A stretch of 64,000 nucleotides of DNA, taken from assembly GCF_014195325.1 (NCBI RefSeq), contig NZ_JACIBK010000001.1:62001-126000 (forward strand), in the 5' to 3' direction. The notes below the pieces were generated by a model, which saw nothing but the letters and a program-made list of their open reading frames with translations, searched no databases and was not told the origin of the DNA. Positions within the stretch are counted from its first letter, which is position 1. Each line of letters opens with the position of its first letter. The position numbers and the translations under genes were made by a program. Source of the DNA: Rhizobium sp. BK650. Its GTDB lineage: Bacteria > Pseudomonadota > Alphaproteobacteria > Rhizobiales > Rhizobiaceae. This document shows, piece after piece, positions 59,853 to 64,000 of this stretch.

Positions 59853-62800
59853 ATGAACATATCCAGATTCTTTATCGACCGCCCGGTCTTTGCCGGTGTT
59901 CTTTCGGTCCTCACCGTGGTCGCCGGCCTCATCTGCCTCCGGGCGCTGCCGATCTCCGAATATCCCGAGGTCGTGCCGCCGTCCATCGTAGTCCATGCCA
60001 CCTATCCCGGCGCAAACCCGTCCGTTATCGCCGAAACGGTAGCCACACCGCTGGAAGAACAGATCAACGGCGTTGAGGGCATGCTCTACATGGCGAGCCA
60101 GGCGACGTCTGATGGCGCCTTGAACGTCACCGTCACCTTCAAGCTCGGCACCGACCCGGACAAGGCGCAGCAGCTCGTCCAGAATCGCGTGTCGCAGGCC
60201 GAACCGCGCCTGCCGGCGGAAGTTCGCGCGCTTGGCATCACAACGGTCAAGAGTTCGCCTAATTTCATCGTGGTTGTGAACCTCGTCTCTGATGGAGACA
60301 GCCATGACATCACCTATCTGCGCAATTATGCGACACTGAACATCAAGGACCGGCTCGCCCGCATCGCCGGTGTCGGTCAGGTGCAGGTCTTTGGCGCCGG
60401 CGACTATTCGATGCGCGTGTGGATCGATCCGCAGAAGGCCGCCGAGCATAACCTTGCCGCCGGTGATATCAGCAACGCGATCAGCTCGCAGAACGTTCAG
60501 GCCGCTGCCGGCATCATTGGTGCCTCGCCAAGCCAGCCGGGCGTCGATCTTCAGCTCAACGTGAATGCCCAGGGTCGTCTGCGCACTCCTGAGGAATTTG
60601 GCAACATCATCGTCAAGACGGGCGCCAATGGCGAGATCACCCGTCTGCGCGACGTTGCGCGGATCGAACTCGGCGCTGCCGACTACACGTTGCGCTCGCT
60701 GCTCGACGGCAAGCCGGCTGTCGCGGTCGCCGTTCTTCAGGCGCCGGGTTCGAACGCCATCGAGATCGCCGACAACGTCCGCGCGACCATGGATCAGTTG
60801 CAGCTCGCCATGCCGTCAGGTGTGAAGTACGAGATTGTCTATGATACGACGAAGTTCGTTCGCTCCTCGATCGAAAAGGTCATCGATACGCTGCTCGAAG
60901 CCATCGCGCTCGTCGTTCTCGTCGTCATCCTGTTCCTGCAGACATGGCGCGCCTCGATCATCCCGCTGATTGCCGTTCCGGTATCCATCATCGGTACATT
61001 CGCGGTCATGTATATGTTCGGCTTCTCGATCAATGCGCTCAGCCTTTTCGGCCTCGTGCTGGCGATCGGTATCGTCGTCGACGATGCAATCGTCGTCGTC
61101 GAAAACGTCGAACGCAACATCGAGGCCGGACTCAGTCCGCGTCAGGCGACCTATAAGGCAATGAAGGAAGTCTCCGGCCCAATCATCGCGATCGCGCTGG
61201 TGCTTGTCGCGGTCTTCGTCCCGCTCGCCTTCATCTCCGGCCTGTCGGGTCAGTTCTATCGCCAGTTCGCGCTGACGATCGCGATCTCGACGGTCATTTC
61301 CGCCTTTAACTCGCTGACCCTGTCGCCGGCTCTCGCCGCCCTTCTCCTGAAAGGTCACCATGCGCCGAAGGACTGGTTGACGCGGTTCATGGACGCGATC
61401 TTCGGCTGGTTCTTCCGCGGCTTCAACCGCGCTTTCGGCGCCGGTTCGAATGCCTATGGCAAGAGCATTGGCGGTCTGGTATCGCGCAAGAGCATCGTCA
61501 TGGTGATCTATCTTGCGCTTGTCGGTGCGACCTACAGCATCTTCAATACGGTTCCCGGCGGCTTCGTGCCGTCGCAGGACAAGCAGTATCTGATCGGCTT
61601 TGCCCAGCTGCCGGACGCCGCCAGTCTCGACCGCACTGAAGATGTCATCAAGCGCATGACCGACATCGCCTTGAAGCAGCCGGGCGTCGCCAATGCGATC
61701 GCCTTCCCGGGCCTGTCGATCAACGGCTTCACCAACTCGTCGAATGCCGGCATTGTCTTCGTGACGCTGAAGGATTTCGAGGAGCGCAAGACACCTGATC
61801 TTTCAGGCGGGGCAATTGCCATGGCCCTGAACCAGAAGTTCGGCGCCATACAAGATGCCTTCATCGCCATGTTCCCGCCGCCGCCCGTCAACGGCCTCGG
61901 TACGACGGGTGGTTTCAAGCTGCAGATCGAAGATCGTGCTGGTCTTGGCAACCAGGCGCTGGACGAAGCCACCAAGGCCGTGCTTGCCAAGGCCTATCAG
62001 ACGCCTGAGCTGGCTGGCCTGTTCTCCAGCTTCCAGATCAACGTGCCGCAGCTCTACGCTGACCTCGACCGCGCCAAGGCCGAGCAGCTCGGGGTTTCCG
62101 TCACCGACGTCTTCCAGACGCTGCAGATCTATCTCGGTTCGCTCTACGTGAACGACTTCAACGCTTTCGGCCGCACCTACAGCGTCCGTGTGCAGGCTGA
62201 TGCCAAGTTCCGTGCCCAACCGGAAGATATCGGCCAGTTGAAGGTTCGTTCGGCATCGGGCCAGATGATCCCGCTTGCAGCGCTCCTGAAGGTGAATGCC
62301 AGCACCGGCCCCGAGCGTGCGAACCGCTACAACGGCTTCCTCGCTGCCGACATCAATGGCGGTCCGGCGCCAGGCTTCTCGTCAGGTCAGGCTCAGGCGG
62401 CGATTGAGAAGATCCTGCATGAAACGCTGCCCTCGGGTATCGACTTCGAGTGGACGGACCTGACCTACCAGCAGATCCTTGCCGGTAATTCCAGCGTCGT
62501 CGTCTTTCCGCTGGCGCTGCTGCTCGTCTTCCTGGTGCTTGCTGCCCAGTATGAGAGCCTGACGCTACCGCTTGCGATCATCATGATCGTGCCGATGGGT
62601 GTCCTAGCCGCCTTGACCGGCGTCTGGCTCACCGGTGGAGACAACAACATCTTCACGCAGATCGGCCTGGTTGTCCTTGTCGGTCTATCGGCCAAGAACG
62701 CAATCCTGATCGTGGAATTTGCCCGCGAACTGGAGTTCGAAGGCAGGACGCCGCGTGAAGCCGCCATCGAGGCCAGCCGCCTGCGTCTGCGCCCGATCCT

Positions 62801-63050
62801 GATGACGTCGATGGCCTTTATCATGGGCGTCGTGCCGCTTGTCACCTCGACGGGTGCGGGTTCGGAAATGCGCGCCGCCATGGGTATCGCGGTCTTCTCG
62901 GGCATGATCGGCGTGACCTTCTTCGGCATCTTCATGACGCCGGTGTTCTACGTGCTCCTGCGCCGGATGACGGGCAACCGTCCGCTCATCCAGCACAACG
63001 ACAATCATCCGCAGGATGAAGACGACCATATGAAGGTCGCTGCGGAGTAA
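59853..63050 (+). CDS. RND multidrug efflux pump, HAE1 family
   Basis: 1065 residues from ATG 59853 ('[20 protein letters not shown]'); the frame is open 21 codons further but the canonical pump start is here. D410 and D411 in '[17 protein letters not shown]' and K948 in '[15 protein letters not shown]' form the proton relay. Two periplasmic porter/docking loops, 12 membrane segments. Together with the adaptor it forms a second tripartite pump lacking its own outer-membrane channel gene. A strong terminator follows. Confidence 0.96.
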   Translation: MNISRFFIDRPVFAGVLSVLTVVAGLICLRALPISEYPEVVPPSIVVHATYPGANPSVIAETVATPLEEQINGVEGMLYMASQATSDGALNVTVTFKLGTDPDKAQQLVQNRVSQAEPRLPAEVRALGITTVKSSPNFIVVVNLVSDGDSHDITYLRNYATLNIKDRLARIAGVGQVQVFGAGDYSMRVWIDPQKAAEHNLAAGDISNAISSQNVQAAAGIIGASPSQPGVDLQLNVNAQGRLRTPEEFGNIIVKTGANGEITRLRDVARIELGAADYTLRSLLDGKPAVAVAVLQAPGSNAIEIADNVRATMDQLQLAMPSGVKYEIVYDTTKFVRSSIEKVIDTLLEAIALVVLVVILFLQTWRASIIPLIAVPVSIIGTFAVMYMFGFSINALSLFGLVLAIGIVVDDAIVVVENVERNIEAGLSPRQATYKAMKEVSGPIIAIALVLVAVFVPLAFISGLSGQFYRQFALTIAISTVISAFNSLTLSPALAALLLKGHHAPKDWLTRFMDAIFGWFFRGFNRAFGAGSNAYGKSIGGLVSRKSIVMVIYLALVGATYSIFNTVPGGFVPSQDKQYLIGFAQLPDAASLDRTEDVIKRMTDIALKQPGVANAIAFPGLSINGFTNSSNAGIVFVTLKDFEERKTPDLSGGAIAMALNQKFGAIQDAFIAMFPPPPVNGLGTTGGFKLQIEDRAGLGNQALDEATKAVLAKAYQTPELAGLFSSFQINVPQLYADLDRAKAEQLGVSVTDVFQTLQIYLGSLYVNDFNAFGRTYSVRVQADAKFRAQPEDIGQLKVRSASGQMIPLAALLKVNASTGPERANRYNGFLAADINGGPAPGFSSGQAQAAIEKILHETLPSGIDFEWTDLTYQQILAGNSSVVVFPLALLLVFLVLAAQYESLTLPLAIIMIVPMGVLAALTGVWLTGGDNNIFTQIGLVVLVGLSAKNAILIVEFARELEFEGRTPREAAIEASRLRLRPILMTSMAFIMGVVPLVTSTGAGSEMRAAMGIAVFSGMIGVTFFGIFMTPVFYVLLRRMTGNRPLIQHNDNHPQDEDDHMKVAAE

Positions 63051-63072
63051 TCTCTCCTTTGTCGGGTAAATC

Positions 63073-63106
63073 GGGCGGGGACTTCGGTCCTCGCTCGTTT
63101 CGTTTT
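63073..63106 (+). terminator. Rho-independent terminator after the second RND operon
   Basis: GGGCGGGGAC (63073-63082), TTCG tetraloop, GTCCTCGCTC (63087-63096): a 10-bp stem with two G-U pairs, followed by GTTTCGTTTT. It lies 22 bases after the pump stop. Confidence 0.85.
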
Positions 63107-63107
63107 G

Positions 63108-63128
63108 ACGCATACGACAAATATGCGT
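63108..63128. promoter_or_regulatory. ACGCATA / TATGCGT operator-like dyad
   Basis: Perfect 7-base inverted repeat with a seven-base spacer, immediately after the RND terminator and 96 bases before the dehydratase start. A candidate operator for the sugar-acid dehydratase gene; its regulator is not in the window. Confidence 0.5.
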
Positions 63129-63223
63129 TACGTCCATCAAAACGGTTGCATGCTGAGGTGAGGGGGATATCAAGGGCAGGCAACAATTCGGGAGGGCTGG
63201 AATGCCCGACCGGGAGGAAAGAA

Positions 63224-64000
63224 ATGGCCGATATCAAGACCGCAAAGCGCCGCCTGCGTTCGCAGGATTGGTTCGATAACCCCGATCATATCGACATGAC
63301 GGCGCTCTATTTGGAGCGTTTCATGAACTACGGGGTGACACCGGAGGAGCTGCGGTCCGGCAAGCCGATCATCGGCATTGCCCAGAGTGGCAGCGATCTG
63401 ACACCGTGCAATCGTGTCCATATCGAGCTCGCCAAGCGTGTGCGTGACGGCATTCGCGATGCAGGCGGCATTCCGATTGAATTTCCGACCCATCCAATTT
63501 TTGAGAATTGCAAGCGGCCGACGGCGGCACTCGACCGCAATCTCGCCTATCTCGGACTCGTCGAAATCCTCTACGGCTATCCACTCGATGGCGTCGTGTT
63601 GACGACCGGCTGCGACAAGACGACGCCTTCGGCGATCATGGCGGCCTCGACGGTCGACATCCCGGCGATCGTCCTCTCCGGCGGACCAATGCTCGATGGC
63701 TGGCATGAAGGAAAACTCGCGGGCTCGGGCATGGCGATCTGGCAGTCGCGCCGGAAGCTCGCAGCCGGCGAGATCGATGAAGAGGAATTCCTGCAGACAG
63801 CGCTCGATTCAGCGCCTTCCGTGGGGCATTGCAACACGATGGGCACGGCCTCGACTATGAATGCGCTGGCCGAAGCGCTCGGCCTGTCGCTGACCGGGTG
63901 CGGCAACATCCCCGCTGCCTATCGGGAGCGTGGCCAGATGGCTTATCGCACCGGCCGTCGCGCCGTCGAAATCGTATTCGAAGACCTGAAGCCGTCGGAT
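63224..64000 (+). CDS. IlvD/Edd-family sugar-acid dehydratase (3' partial)
   Basis: Begins at ATG 63224 (GGGAGGAAAGAA upstream) and runs open to the window end, 259 codons. '[20 protein letters not shown]' followed by '[19 protein letters not shown]', cluster-ligand Cys in 'DLTPCNRVH' and '[10 protein letters not shown]', and '[20 protein letters not shown]' identify the IlvD/Edd family. The N-terminal sequence is close to what I recall of the Caulobacter D-xylonate dehydratase XylD; L-arabonate dehydratase is the main alternative. It would dehydrate the aldonic acid to a 2-keto-3-deoxy acid using an Fe-S cluster. Confidence 0.92.
   Translation, partial: MADIKTAKRRLRSQDWFDNPDHIDMTALYLERFMNYGVTPEELRSGKPIIGIAQSGSDLTPCNRVHIELAKRVRDGIRDAGGIPIEFPTHPIFENCKRPTAALDRNLAYLGLVEILYGYPLDGVVLTTGCDKTTPSAIMAASTVDIPAIVLSGGPMLDGWHEGKLAGSGMAIWQSRRKLAAGEIDEEEFLQTALDSAPSVGHCNTMGTASTMNALAEALGLSLTGCGNIPAAYRERGQMAYRTGRRAVEIVFEDLKPSD

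Noticed and set aside
58590..60449. 619-codon minus-strand frame opposite the second adaptor and pump
   Set aside because: Antisense of two highly conserved efflux genes; no independent evidence.

Overview
The window looks like chromosomal or chromid DNA of a Rhizobiaceae alphaproteobacterium, most likely Rhizobium or a close relative. It has high GC and dense short operons. The content is typical of soil and plant-associated rhizobia: many ABC uptake systems with divergent LacI, GntR or LysR regulators, exopolysaccharide genes, and FixL/FixJ-type signalling. I saw no tRNA, rRNA, transposase, phage gene or CRISPR array. Genus assignment is inference from gene content only.

Layout. 1-4.8 kb is the right end of an exopolysaccharide cluster (two GT4 glycosyltransferases, a Wzx-type flippase, a secreted GH16 glycanase). 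4.9-6.1 kb holds a 5'-truncated RraA-family remnant, frameshifted by a 25-bp tandem duplication, followed by an intact DapA-family aldolase gene. 6.4-8.7 kb carries a MurA homologue with Asp in place of the catalytic-loop Cys, and a PPK2 polyphosphate kinase. 8.8-15 kb is a spermidine/putrescine-type ABC operon divergent from a GntR regulator and mannonate dehydratase. 15.2-18.2 kb is a histidine kinase, FixJ-like regulator and lone receiver cassette with a small AT-rich gene downstream. 18.3-18.5 kb contains a predicted minus-strand small RNA with a general-stress (EcfG/RpoE2) type promoter. 19.1-26.7 kb is a cupin, a LacI regulator with a perfect operator palindrome, and an AhpD-like plus Dpp-type ABC operon.

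26.7-38.7 kb is one long minus-strand operon: solute-binding protein, GHL6-like hydrolase, two Dpp-type permeases, a double ATPase, hydroxypyruvate isomerase, tartronate semialdehyde reductase and a GH42 glycosidase. A LacI regulator diverges from it. I read it as an uptake and intracellular breakdown system for an unknown glycoside. 40-43.5 kb has a second isomerase paralogue, an SDR, an Rrf2 regulator and an SfnB-like flavin monooxygenase.

43.7-63 kb is rich in efflux genes: an RND pump with adaptor, marR-emrAB, and a second RND pump whose operon begins with an alpha/beta-hydrolase that has lost its nucleophile serine. No outer-membrane channel gene is present. Interleaved are a PPP phosphatase, a 3-methyladenine DNA glycosylase, two LysR regulators and two SDR genes. 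The window ends inside an IlvD/Edd sugar-acid dehydratase gene that resembles D-xylonate dehydratase.
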